Assembly: GCF_015482585.1 (NCBI RefSeq) | Contig: NZ_CP049742.1 | Location: 578,501-642,500 of the forward strand | Length of the DNA stretch: 64,000 nucleotides | Direction of reading: 5' to 3' | Origin: Mangrovibacillus cuniculi | Lineage (GTDB): Bacteria > Bacillota > Bacilli > Bacillales > R1DC41 | Part shown: positions 25,500-33,202 of the stretch, piece after piece | Layout: every line of letters begins with the position of its first letter | Position numbering within the stretch: position 1 is the stretch's first letter | Notes under the pieces: generated by a model | What the model saw: only the letters and a program-made list of their open reading frames with translations | What the model was told of the DNA's origin: nothing | Databases searched by the model: none | Position numbers and translations under genes: made by a program

Positions 25500-25547
25500 T
25501 GTACTAACAAAGGATTCTGCTCCATACGTTTTAGTGGAGGGATGAAA

Positions 25548-26324
25548 ATGACGTATATAAAAACACACCAAGTGAATGACGTTAAAATACTAGAGTTATC
25601 CATTGAGGAAAAGCGTAATGCTTTATCATATCCTGTCATGCAAGAGCTAAGTACGTTATTAAAAGAAATTAGAGAGGATACGTATACTAGAGTAGTTGTT
25701 TTACGAGGAGCTGGAGAGAAATCTTTCTGCGCTGGTGCAGATTTAAAAGAGAGAGTAAACCTTACTCAAGAGGAAGTGAGAAGAAATGTATTAGCAACGC
25801 AACAGCTAACTATGCTGCTGGAAACGTTGCCTCAGCCAACCATCGCTTTTTTAAATGGAGTAGCATTAGGTGGTGGGTTAGAATTGGCATTAGCGTGTGA
25901 CTTTCGATTAGCTGTAAAGGAGATATCACTTGGTTTACCTGAAACGAACTTAGCTATTATTCCGGGTGCAGGTGGGACGCAGCGTCTTCCAAGATTGATT
26001 GGAGAAAGTTTAGCAAAAGAGTGGATCTACTTTGGGAAAATTGCTAGTGCGGAAGAAGCTTTAGCTTGTGGATTAGTGCACCGAATTTATACTAGAGAGG
26101 AAGCGGCAAGTAAAGTTTTAGAGTTTGCCCAAGAACTTGCTAATCGAGCGCCACTAGCTGTCCAACAAGCAAAACGTTCCATCATAGGGGGACGGGACCG
26201 TCGAATGAAAGACGCTTTGCGTGTGGAATGGATGGCGTATGAAAGTTTACTAGATACCCATGACCGTGTAGAGGCATTAGATGCATTCTTAGGTAAACGG
26301 TCTCCAAGTTTTTTAGGAAAGTAA
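25548..26324 (+). CDS. Enoyl-CoA hydratase/isomerase family protein
   Basis: 258-residue crotonase-fold enzyme. The acyl-CoA pocket and oxyanion hole are seen in GAGEKSFCAGADLKER and NGVALGGGLELALACDFRLA; the second catalytic Glu is in LGLPETNLAIIPGAGGTQRLPR, so hydratase activity is likely. It may act in fatty-acid beta-oxidation with the adjacent LcfB or, like AUH/LiuC types, in leucine breakdown; the following azlCD genes make the second option worth keeping. The start ATG (25548) is 6 bases after GTGGAGGG; the ATG at 25542 is too close. A terminator separates it from lcfB. Confidence 0.88.
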   Translation: MTYIKTHQVNDVKILELSIEEKRNALSYPVMQELSTLLKEIREDTYTRVVVLRGAGEKSFCAGADLKERVNLTQEEVRRNVLATQQLTMLLETLPQPTIAFLNGVALGGGLELALACDFRLAVKEISLGLPETNLAIIPGAGGTQRLPRLIGESLAKEWIYFGKIASAEEALACGLVHRIYTREEAASKVLEFAQELANRAPLAVQQAKRSIIGGRDRRMKDALRVEWMAYESLLDTHDRVEALDAFLGKRSPSFLGK

Positions 26325-26393
26325 GAAATTGTATGCTTGACCAGTACCCTTACATGTAGAATAATGAAACAAAAAAGTAGGGGGAACATGACT

Positions 26394-27128
26394 ATGCAGC
26401 CTTCTTCGGCCTTGGATATAGAGAGAGCAAACGATTCTGGTACGACGTTTAATCAAGGGATAAAAGCGGGTCTACCTATTGCTATGGGCTACATGCCTAT
26501 TGCATTAACTTTTGGTCTAGTCGCAAAAAGTACAGGATTGGAAGTTTGGGAAGCCGTTTTTATGAGTTTGCTTGTTTTTGCTGGTGCCTCTCAGTTTATT
26601 GCATTGAATTTAATTGCTCTAAGTACTGGTGTCATAGGCATTATCATCACTACATTTATTGTAAACATCCGACATTTCCTCATGTCTGCTAGTGTGCAGG
26701 CAAAAATAGACGAAAAGTCAAAAGCGAAAAAAGCATTGCTTAGTTTTGGATTAACAGACGAAACCTTTTCTGTATTATCTCTACAACCAGGTAAAGTTTC
26801 CGCTAGTTTTACGGCGGGTGTTATGCTTGTTTCCTACAGTAGTTGGGTGATTTTTTCAGGTGTAGGGCATGCGATTGGTGCTAGCTTACCTACAATTTTA
26901 CAAGAGAGTATGTCCATCGCATTGTACGCAATGTTTGTAGGGTTACTAGTTCCGTCATTTAAGACTTCCACTAAAGTAATTACACTTGCTGTAACGGCTG
27001 CACTTATTAATTCTATGTTGACTTTAAGCGCAATCGTTCAGCCTGGATGGGCCATTGTGATCTCCACTCTTACTTCCGCTATTCTTGTAGAATGTGTGGC
27101 TTATAGTAGAGGGGAGGGACAACAATGA
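26394..27128 (+). CDS. azlC: AzlC family branched-chain amino-acid exporter subunit
   Basis: About 244 residues, large subunit of the AzlCD pair. Typical features are AGLPIAMGYMPIALTFGLVAKSTGL and SLLVFAGASQFIALNLI near the N-terminus and NIRHFLMSASV, with about six to eight membrane segments. AzlCD exports branched-chain amino acids (and the leucine analogue 4-azaleucine). GTAGGGGG (26378-26384) is 9 bases before ATG 26394 and 3 before ATG 26388; I choose the first. The stop overlaps azlD (ATGA at 27125-27128). Confidence 0.9.
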   Translation: MQPSSALDIERANDSGTTFNQGIKAGLPIAMGYMPIALTFGLVAKSTGLEVWEAVFMSLLVFAGASQFIALNLIALSTGVIGIIITTFIVNIRHFLMSASVQAKIDEKSKAKKALLSFGLTDETFSVLSLQPGKVSASFTAGVMLVSYSSWVIFSGVGHAIGASLPTILQESMSIALYAMFVGLLVPSFKTSTKVITLAVTAALINSMLTLSAIVQPGWAIVISTLTSAILVECVAYSRGEGQQ

Positions 27129-27439
27129 ACTGGAGTTTCTTTGCTATTTTAGTAGGTATGTCATTAGTAACGTATATTCCGAGAGTTTTACCTGTGTTTA
27201 TGATGGGAGAAAAGCCTCTACCGCCGTTCGTAGAAAATGTATTAAAAAATGTGCCGTATGCAACACTTGGAGCTTTAATCTTTCCAGGAATCTTACTAAT
27301 CCATGAATCCATCTGGTTCGGATTAGGAGGAGCAGTGTTTGCAATTACCATTGCATGGCTAGGTGCGAATGTCCTAGTGGTGGTTCTTGGATCAATTGCG
27401 TTTGTTAGTGTGATGCATTTAATTGTGTCAATTCTATAA
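27125..27439 (+). CDS. azlD: AzlD family small membrane subunit
   Basis: 104 residues with three to four membrane segments and the family signatures YIPRVLPVFMMG and LKNVPYATLGALIFPGIL. It is the obligate partner of AzlC and is translated from an ATGA overlap with it, so the two are made in fixed ratio. Confidence 0.92.
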   Translation: MNWSFFAILVGMSLVTYIPRVLPVFMMGEKPLPPFVENVLKNVPYATLGALIFPGILLIHESIWFGLGGAVFAITIAWLGANVLVVVLGSIAFVSVMHLIVSIL

Positions 27440-27477
27440 TGTCTTCAAACAAACTAAATTACGGTTCTAATCCTTCC

Positions 27478-27509
27478 CCTACTTGTCTACATATTAATAG
27501 ACAAGTAGG
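27478..27509 (+). promoter_or_regulatory. 12-bp perfect inverted repeat just before the yhfN ribosome binding site
   Basis: CCTACTTGTCTA (27478-27489) and TAGACAAGTAGG (27498-27509) with an 8-bp AT spacer; outer CCC (27476 region) can also pair with the GGGG of the yhfN Shine-Dalgarno (27512-27515). No T run follows, so it is not a normal terminator. It could be a repressor operator or a translation-controlling hairpin. Confidence 0.55.
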
Positions 27510-27524
27510 TTAGGGGGAACATAG

Positions 27525-28775
27525 ATGAGACGAAAATGGTTACTACGATTACTTACCGGTTATGTCCTGTTTGGGATTGCAATGTATATTTATCTTTACT
27601 TCTTACATGATGGTACAGTTCCAGATAGCGTGAAGGGGACAGCTGCAGATCCATCCAGCTTTATGAACAGTCGAGAATGGACATTGAGCCAAGAATATTC
27701 TACAGTAAAAAATTTATTATTCTTTCTTGCCACTCCTTTTGAATGGGTATTCTTATTAGGTGTGTTTTTTATTGGTTTATCAAAGAAGCTAGAAGATATT
27801 TCGGAAGGATTTACCAAGTGGAAAGCATTTCATACGGCGATGTACACAGTTACGTTATCCTTGCTCTCTTTTGTGGCAATGTTTCCATTTAGTTATGCTA
27901 GCTACCATTTTTCCAAGCTTTATCATATTAGTAATGAGACGTTTCAAGATTGGATGAAAGATGAGATTATCAATTTCTGGGTAGACGCTATTATCATGGT
28001 GCCCGTATTTATAGTCTTGTTTATGTTGATGAGGAAGTATCCTAAGAATTGGTGGTTCCCTGCATGGTTACTATCTGTTCCGTTTACTGTTTTCTTATTA
28101 TTTATTCAACCAGTCGTGTTAGACCCATTGTTTAACGAATTTAGTCCACTACAGGATAAGGAATTAGAAACGAAGATTTTAGCAATGGCTCAAGAAGCAG
28201 AAATTCCTACCGATCATGTGTATCAAGTAAATAAGTCGGCAGAAACCAATGCTATGAATGCCTATGTAACTGGTATAGGGAGTAATGCTCGAATTGTGCT
28301 GTGGGATACAACGCTTGAATCCTTGACAGATGAGGAGATCTTGTTCATTATGGCGCATGAAATCAGTCACTACCGAGAAAAGGATATATACTGGGGATTA
28401 GCGTCGTATTTATTTTTAACACTTTTAGGATTGTATATAAGCGCTAGAGTGTTAACGAGATTTGAACAAAAAGAGTCTCTTGTAGGGTTTGACCAAAGTA
28501 ATCAACTACGTGTGTTACCAATTTTATTAGTTACTTGGTCCCTTTTAAGTTTTGCGATCAGTCCTGTGGAGAATTGGGTTAGTAGAACTAAAGAGGTACG
28601 TTCTGATCAGTATGCATTATCCGTGACTGGGAATGAAGAAGCAGCTGTTTCAACTTTCCAAAAACTAACTCTTTCAAGTTTAGGTGAGATGAATCCTCCA
28701 CTACTAGTAAAGTGGTTCAGATATGGTCATCCTCCAATGGTAGAAAGAATTTTATTGATTTCTGATAAGGAATAA
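27525..28775 (+). CDS. yhfN: M48 family membrane metallopeptidase YhfN
   Basis: 416-residue membrane zinc protease of the CaaX-protease/Ste24-like M48 type. There are four N-terminal hydrophobic segments (about 7-25, 60-80, 100-130, 150-205), the active site IMAHEISHYREKD (HExxH, about 281) and a third ligand Glu in the EVRSDQYAL region (about 360), and two more membrane segments. It may degrade or mature membrane or secreted proteins; the substrate is unknown. It lies in the yhf cluster as in B. subtilis. Start ATG follows TTAGGGGG. Confidence 0.9.
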   Translation: MRRKWLLRLLTGYVLFGIAMYIYLYFLHDGTVPDSVKGTAADPSSFMNSREWTLSQEYSTVKNLLFFLATPFEWVFLLGVFFIGLSKKLEDISEGFTKWKAFHTAMYTVTLSLLSFVAMFPFSYASYHFSKLYHISNETFQDWMKDEIINFWVDAIIMVPVFIVLFMLMRKYPKNWWFPAWLLSVPFTVFLLFIQPVVLDPLFNEFSPLQDKELETKILAMAQEAEIPTDHVYQVNKSAETNAMNAYVTGIGSNARIVLWDTTLESLTDEEILFIMAHEISHYREKDIYWGLASYLFLTLLGLYISARVLTRFEQKESLVGFDQSNQLRVLPILLVTWSLLSFAISPVENWVSRTKEVRSDQYALSVTGNEEAAVSTFQKLTLSSLGEMNPPLLVKWFRYGHPPMVERILLISDKE

Positions 28776-28782
28776 TAAATGG

Positions 28783-28823
28783 GGCTAAAGGTAAACAGAC
28801 ATAGTTTATCTTTAGTCTTTTTA
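28783..28823 (+). terminator. Terminator of yhfN
   Basis: GGCTAAAGGTAAAC (from 28783) pairs with GTTTATCTTTAGTC (to 28817) with G-U pairs, then TTTTT. Confidence 0.7.
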
Positions 28824-28855
28824 TTTAGAGCTGCTTTTAGGGTAGAAGCTTCTCT

Positions 28856-28890
28856 CACAAAAAAATCGAAAGCGATCTTCCACTTTCGAT
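28856..28890 (-). terminator. Terminator of the IDEAL-domain gene
   Basis: Stem ATCGAAAG (28865-28872) and CTTTCGAT (28883-28890), minus-strand tail of seven T. Confidence 0.82.
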
Positions 28891-28913
28891 AAGGAGATTA
28901 CTGAAGGAGGAGT

Positions 28914-29153
28914 TTACGAGCCATAAGCGAGAAGGTGTTTTTGAAGAGCTGACGTCGCGGACTGAAATGCTTCGTAATCTTTTGCATCAAGAGCTGCGTC
29001 AATGTCTTTGCGTAAAAGTTGCTCGTTATGTGTCCACAAGACATCACGTAAGAACATGTCTAGATACAAATGGAATAAATAGGATTCTCTTTCTTGTAGG
29101 CGCGACATCGCTTGGGCTTTCATCATTTCTGTGTACGATTTTTCATTTTTCAT
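28914..29153 (-). CDS. yhzC: IDEAL domain protein (YhzC-like)
   Basis: 79-residue protein. The C-terminal half LLRKDIDAALDAKDYEAFQSATSAL is an IDEAL domain, a short helical motif found in several small Bacillus proteins. The N-terminus is charged. It sits divergently upstream of comK, the place of yhzC (77 residues) in B. subtilis. Its role is unknown; some IDEAL proteins are connected with regulators. The start follows AGAGGTGAT. Confidence 0.8.
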   Translation of the reverse strand: MKNEKSYTEMMKAQAMSRLQERESYLFHLYLDMFLRDVLWTHNEQLLRKDIDAALDAKDYEAFQSATSALQKHLLAYGS

Positions 29154-29304
29154 TGACGATCACCTCTGAAGTCAGATTTAGAATCCTTGCCTTCAACCGG
29201 AACGAAATCTAATTTTTGTAAAAAGTGATAGGGAAGACTTCCACTTGAAGGAGGTTTACTTTATTATACTGACGGACAAAAAGTTTGACAAGGATTATAG
29301 TTTA

Positions 29305-29325
29305 AAAATTCTGAAAATATATTTT
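29305..29325 (+). promoter_or_regulatory. Candidate CodY box and AT box upstream of comK
   Basis: AAAATTCTGAAAATA (29305-29319) matches 12 of 15 positions of the CodY consensus AATTTTCWGAAAATT. Overlapping it, AAAATATATTTT (29314-29325) resembles a ComK half-site (AAAA-N5-TTTT) with one base less. Both CodY repression and ComK autoactivation of comK are known in B. subtilis. The 265-bp comK upstream region also has the inverted repeat ATGCAT-ATTG-ATGCAT at about 29335-29350. Confidence 0.5.
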
Positions 29326-29419
29326 GTGTTACAAATGCATATTGATGCATCTAACCTATTCACATTTATGATATGGTAAATTTATCCGTAAAAACGGAAA
29401 ACATAAAGGAGGAAAGAGA

Positions 29420-29950
29420 ATGTCACATATGAAAACTGACAGGAAGCATATTTCAGGAGATGTTATGTTACTTAGACCATTAGAATACGGACATCGAATA
29501 TTCACAGAGGTAATTTCAGCTCAAGGGAGTTTTTTAAATCCAATGAAACCGATTGATGTAATTAAATTTAGTTGTGAATACTATGGTTCATCTTTAGATG
29601 GTAGAATACATGGTACGAAAAATATGATTCAAGTGACGAAAAAATGTCCCATCATGATTTCTCCAGAGAGCGACATATTTATGTTTCCAACGAAATCTCC
29701 GTTTCACCCTCAATGTATTTGGGTAGCAGTCAATCATGTTACTCACTATCAATCTACTCCAACCGGAGAAACTTCTGTAACGTTTACCGATAAAAAAGTC
29801 ATTCAATTGCCAATATCCTATGCATCATTTGAGCAGCAAATGAGAAAAACAGCAATGCTGCAAATTAGTTACTTAAACAGACAAGAAAAAAGTAAAAAAC
29901 AGCAATCTTTTCTTATAACTAAAAATTCTAGGAGCCCGTTTCATCTTTAA
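29420..29950 (+). CDS. comK: Competence transcription factor ComK
   Basis: 176-residue master activator of DNA uptake genes in Bacillus, binding AT boxes in the minor groove. Family sequence is recognisable throughout: SCEYYGSSLDGRIHGTK, PIMISPESDIFMFPTKSP and CIWVAVNHV, with a basic/glutamine-rich tail. Length is close to B. subtilis ComK (192). Start ATG is about 7 bases after AAAGGAGG. The 3' end overlaps the convergent yhjD by 23 bp and no terminator is seen, so the mRNAs may be complementary at their ends. Presence of an intact comK suggests natural competence is possible. Confidence 0.95.
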   Translation: MSHMKTDRKHISGDVMLLRPLEYGHRIFTEVISAQGSFLNPMKPIDVIKFSCEYYGSSLDGRIHGTKNMIQVTKKCPIMISPESDIFMFPTKSPFHPQCIWVAVNHVTHYQSTPTGETSVTFTDKKVIQLPISYASFEQQMRKTAMLQISYLNRQEKSKKQQSFLITKNSRSPFHL

Positions 29951-30320
29951 TTGTCATCGTTGGAAGAGTGCGGTGTAGCAGGAATTCTCGTAGTAGTTGC
30001 TCCACTTTGTTACGTATCCTAGGATTAAAATAGTTATGCTCTTCTTCATATCCTCTAAATAAAAACAAATAAGATGTAAAGGTATCATCTGACTTTAGCT
30101 TTTCCACTTTCATTTGATGTTCCCTCATATAGTCACGAACCTTCTTTAAATCCCTTTGAACAGCCTTCATCGTTTCTTCTATAAGTGTTAAATATGGGTT
30201 TGGTAACTTTAAGGACGATGCTTCTAAAATGGAACGATCACGGTTTAAAACGGTTAGAACCATGGGTAAATAAAATGCCAATTCTAATTGATCTCGGTCA
30301 TGTTGTGATAAACGAGTCAT
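29928..30320 (-). CDS. yhjD: YhjD-like protein
   Basis: 130 residues, soluble and helical, rich in charged residues (LIEETMKAVQRDLKKVRDYMREH), with no known catalytic motif. It corresponds in position to B. subtilis yhjD, upstream of yhjE and downstream of comK. Function unknown. The start ATG (30320) follows AAAGGAGA at 8 bases. Tail-to-tail overlap with comK. Confidence 0.75.
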   Translation of the reverse strand: MTRLSQHDRDQLELAFYLPMVLTVLNRDRSILEASSLKLPNPYLTLIEETMKAVQRDLKKVRDYMREHQMKVEKLKSDDTFTSYLFLFRGYEEEHNYFNPRIRNKVEQLLREFLLHRTLPTMTIKDETGS

Positions 30321-30444
30321 CAATCTTCTCTCCTTTTACGAACGTTTGTTCTTATTTTATTCTATATGCGATTAAAATACAAGTAAGGATTGTATGTTGT
30401 AACTGACTGTAAAATGGGCATAACTGTAGAAATAAAGGTAGTCC

Positions 30445-30453
30445 TGTTATAAT
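30445..30453 (+). promoter_or_regulatory. Extended -10 promoter of yhjE-sipV
   Basis: TGTTATAAT at 30445-30453 is a perfect extended -10; a weak TGTAGA lies 17 bp upstream. The predicted start at about 30460 falls on the ATG at 30460, which rules out that ATG as the yhjE start. Confidence 0.5.
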
Positions 30454-30486
30454 AAACGTATGTACATACAGTTAGGTGGAATTAGG

Positions 30487-31101
30487 TTGAGTGAACTGTT
30501 TACTTTGGACAAGTTACTAGAATTAATTGGCGAATACCGTTCGTTGGGTCCAATCGTAGCTATAGTATTACCATTTTTAGAAGCATTCCTTCCATTTTTA
30601 CCACTGATTATTTTCGTGACGGTAAATGTAAATGCTTTTGGTTTACTTTGGGGATTTATCTTTTCATGGATAGGTTCTGTACTAGGAGCTTGTGTTGTAT
30701 TCTTATTAATAAGACGTTACGGTCATACACGATTATTGAGATGGTTAACGAGTAAGAAGACGATACAACGGTTAACCGTTTGGGTGGAACAAAAAGGTTT
30801 CGGACCGCTTTTTGTTATCCTTTGTTTTCCGTTTACACCATCTGCAGTCGTAAACGTGGTTGCCGGATTGTCTAGAATTAAGTTTATTACTTTTACGTTT
30901 GCGGTAATGCTTGGTAAACTAGTAATGATCTTTACATTAAGTTATATTGGTTACGATATTGCATCGCTTGTAAAACAACCTATCAGAACTGCTATCTTAT
31001 TAGTGATCATTGCTTTGCTATGGTTAGTTGGAAAGCAAGTAGAAAAGCGATTAATGGTAGTTCAAACAAAAGTTGGGCAGCGTGAAAAGGGGAACGAATA
31101 A
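30487..31101 (+). CDS. yhjE: TVP38/TMEM64 (SNARE-associated/DedA-like) membrane protein YhjE
   Basis: 204-residue membrane protein with about five to six hydrophobic segments and the family signature FGPLFVILCFPFTPSAVVNVVAGLSRIKF, which includes a re-entrant proline/glycine region. Relatives are DedA-like lipid transporters or scramblases; the role in Bacillus is not established. The start is TTG (30487), seven bases after GTTAGGTGG; the upstream ATG (30460) has no ribosome binding site. It overlaps sipV by 1 base (TAATG), so the two are coupled. Confidence 0.85.
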   Translation: MSELFTLDKLLELIGEYRSLGPIVAIVLPFLEAFLPFLPLIIFVTVNVNAFGLLWGFIFSWIGSVLGACVVFLLIRRYGHTRLLRWLTSKKTIQRLTVWVEQKGFGPLFVILCFPFTPSAVVNVVAGLSRIKFITFTFAVMLGKLVMIFTLSYIGYDIASLVKQPIRTAILLVIIALLWLVGKQVEKRLMVVQTKVGQREKGNE

Positions 31102-31670
31102 TGAAAACAAGTTGGAAAAGAGAATTATGGGAATGGGCAAAAGCCATTATCGTAGGTTTATTATTATTTATAGTAATTCGCTCATTCTTGTTTTCGAATT
31201 ATGTGGTAGATGGTCAATCCATGATGCCTACGTTAGAAGATGAAGATAAATTAATCGTCAATCGCATCGGCTATACGGTAGGAAGTATAGATCGTTTTGA
31301 TGTCATTGTGTTTCACGCTACAGAAGAAGATGATTATGTGAAACGAGTAATAGGGTTACCTGGAGATACGGTAAGTTATCAAAATGATCAATTGTATGTT
31401 AATGGTGAACCATTACCTGAGCCTTATTTAGATGAATTTAAAGAAGCATCTGGAGAGATTTACTTGACTGGAGACTTTACATTGGAACAGTTGCCAGGCG
31501 GTGAGACCGAAGTACCTGAAGATATGTATTTTGTTTTAGGGGATAACCGTAGAGGAAGTAAAGATAGTAGGCATATCGGATTTATTCCAAAAGAAAATGT
31601 AGTTGGCGAAGTAAGTGTCCGTTATTGGCCGTTTGATAACTTTGAAGCTGGGTTCAATCCAACTAAATAA
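31101..31670 (+). CDS. sipV: Type I signal peptidase (SipV-like)
   Basis: 189-residue membrane serine protease that removes signal peptides from secreted proteins. It has one N-terminal membrane anchor (about 13-32), the catalytic Ser in DGQSMMPTL (about 43), the catalytic Lys in DYVKRVIGLPGD (about 82) and the box E GDNRRGSKDSRHIG. It lies after yhjE as sipV does in B. subtilis. It is the only processing enzyme in this window that would act on the secreted nuclease and lipoprotein-free exports. Confidence 0.92.
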   Translation: MKTSWKRELWEWAKAIIVGLLLFIVIRSFLFSNYVVDGQSMMPTLEDEDKLIVNRIGYTVGSIDRFDVIVFHATEEDDYVKRVIGLPGDTVSYQNDQLYVNGEPLPEPYLDEFKEASGEIYLTGDFTLEQLPGGETEVPEDMYFVLGDNRRGSKDSRHIGFIPKENVVGEVSVRYWPFDNFEAGFNPTK

Positions 31671-31687
31671 ATACAGCATGAATGATA

Positions 31688-31724
31688 CGGAAAAACCACG
31701 AAATGACATTTCGTGGTTTTTCCG
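31688..31724. terminator. Bidirectional terminator between sipV and the Sda-like gene
   Basis: Near-perfect palindrome: CGGAAAAACCACGAAAT (from 31688) pairs with ATTTCGTGGTTTTTCCG (to 31724); A-rich on one side and T-rich on the other, serving both convergent genes. Confidence 0.88.
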
Positions 31725-31880
31725 TTAAACTTTTTTTCGCTCATATTCCGTCTCAATCGTATTTCTAGAAAAAATTTCCATCTTCAAAATTTCTAGAAAT
31801 TCTATCGGTAAATCAAATTTTTGTGCTTTTTTATAAGCTTCTTTTAATTGATCATCAGTCAGCATTTTCAGTGACGTCAT
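31725..31880 (-). CDS. sda: Sda-like small protein (sporulation histidine kinase inhibitor family)
   Basis: 51 residues, found by reading the minus strand. LTDDQLKEAYKKAQKFDLPIEFLEILKMEIFSR aligns with the helical hairpin of B. subtilis Sda ([33 protein letters not shown]): the alternating Leu, Tyr, Ala, Leu, Phe, Glu and Ile positions coincide. Sda blocks KinA autophosphorylation and so delays sporulation during replication stress. The C-terminal tail (NTIETEYERKKV) differs. The start follows GAGGTGAGG. I cannot tell whether it is the only sda in the genome or a paralogue. Confidence 0.75.
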   Translation of the reverse strand: MTSLKMLTDDQLKEAYKKAQKFDLPIEFLEILKMEIFSRNTIETEYERKKV

Positions 31881-31943
31881 GTCCTCACCTCATTAACATC
31901 CTGTCACAATATAGTACGTGTTTATGGTGATTTTTTCAGTAAA

Positions 31944-33116
31944 CTAGGATGAAATGTGGGATATAGGTTGTGAAATTCCGTTCTTCTTTTCCTTACTGCG
32001 TGAACGGGATAGCGAAATTCTCCAAAGTAGAAGAAAGTTAACCAAGAAACTACAAGTATAAAGAAGCATGGAATGAGAAAAAGGTAACCAATTATTTAAG
32101 ACCGGTGAAAAACTTGCGCCCATGAGTAAAATAAATGAATATAAACTTATTGCACGAGTTCGGTGCTTTACTTCAATGGAACCAATCAATAAAATAATTG
32201 TTGGTATTAAAATGGAAATAGCCGCAACGATGGCAATGGATGAAAGATAAAATGATAGGACTGACGTGGTAAAATATACTGTAGTGAACCCGCTACACCC
32301 AAAAAGAAGTCCTACGCAAAAAGTTTTATACAGCCCTATTCGTTCAATAAAAATATGATTGAATAGAGAAGGAATGATACCAATTAATCCAATAAACCGA
32401 ATAAGAAATAATTCACTCGGTGGACCGGTAAACGACCGTTGAAGTGCATCATAGTACCCTACAATACTTGCAAGTAAGGTGAAAACAATAATGTAACAAA
32501 AAAGAAGTGGTATTTTGGTACCGATTTCTATGAAAGAAGGTTGCTTTATTTTTAAGCTTGGACGAATTAGTGGAATTGACGGGATACCAAAAACAAATAG
32601 CAAAAAATATACTAATGCAAAAGAGAGATATACATATGGCCAACTGAGAGAAAGACTTATATAAGAACTCCAAAGCTGTCCGACTATCCCTGCTATTAAA
32701 AAACTGGTATTTAATGCGGTAATCATAATGGGTAAGATTTTACCAGAAAACCAAGCATAGCAAAGAGAAAAAGCGACTGGAGCAAAACTTCCGAGTGAGA
32801 ATCCTTGTAAGGTTCTTGTGATATAAAGTTCTTCTAAGCTTGAGCTAAAACCGACAAAAATACTAGTAATAAATGCAGAAAGCATACCAAATAGAATAAT
32901 ATGTTTGTGTGCAAATCGAGTAACTAATGAGCCGAATACAAGCAGTCCAACTCCATAAGACAACGTGAAGAGACTGCTACCGATAGCGATAGCACTCTGC
33001 TCATTTGAAAACTGGTCGGATAATACAGGATATAAAGGAATTAAAGTATAGATATTACATGCAACAAGTAATCCTACAAGGAATAAGTAGACAGGTAAGT
33101 ATTTGGTGAAGTTCAT
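31944..33116 (-). CDS. Major facilitator superfamily transporter (YhjO-like)
   Basis: 390-residue MFS protein with about 12 hydrophobic segments. The first cytoplasmic loop has the diagnostic GSLVTRFAHKHIILFG. It is probably a drug or metabolite exporter; the substrate is unknown. The ATG at 33116 is 7 bases after GGAGG; the frame stays open another 85 codons upstream but crosses into the addB start region and has no site. Position before addB matches B. subtilis yhjO, but the match is by position and family only. Confidence 0.85.
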   Translation of the reverse strand: MNFTKYLPVYLFLVGLLVACNIYTLIPLYPVLSDQFSNEQSAIAIGSSLFTLSYGVGLLVFGSLVTRFAHKHIILFGMLSAFITSIFVGFSSSLEELYITRTLQGFSLGSFAPVAFSLCYAWFSGKILPIMITALNTSFLIAGIVGQLWSSYISLSLSWPYVYLSFALVYFLLFVFGIPSIPLIRPSLKIKQPSFIEIGTKIPLLFCYIIVFTLLASIVGYYDALQRSFTGPPSELFLIRFIGLIGIIPSLFNHIFIERIGLYKTFCVGLLFGCSGFTTVYFTTSVLSFYLSSIAIVAAISILIPTIILLIGSIEVKHRTRAISLYSFILLMGASFSPVLNNWLPFSHSMLLYTCSFLVNFLLLWRISLSRSRSKEKKNGISQPISHISS

Positions 33117-33202
33117 CACCTTTCCTCCTTTTTCCATCCTATTACAGTAGCCTATGTGCAAAAGGGAAAAAAGGTACGAATAACATTTAAGGAGGAGTAA
33201 AG

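Noticed and set aside
30460-30486. ATG at 30460 as the yhjE start
   Set aside because: It lies at the predicted transcription start after TGTTATAAT and has no ribosome binding site; the TTG at 30487 does.
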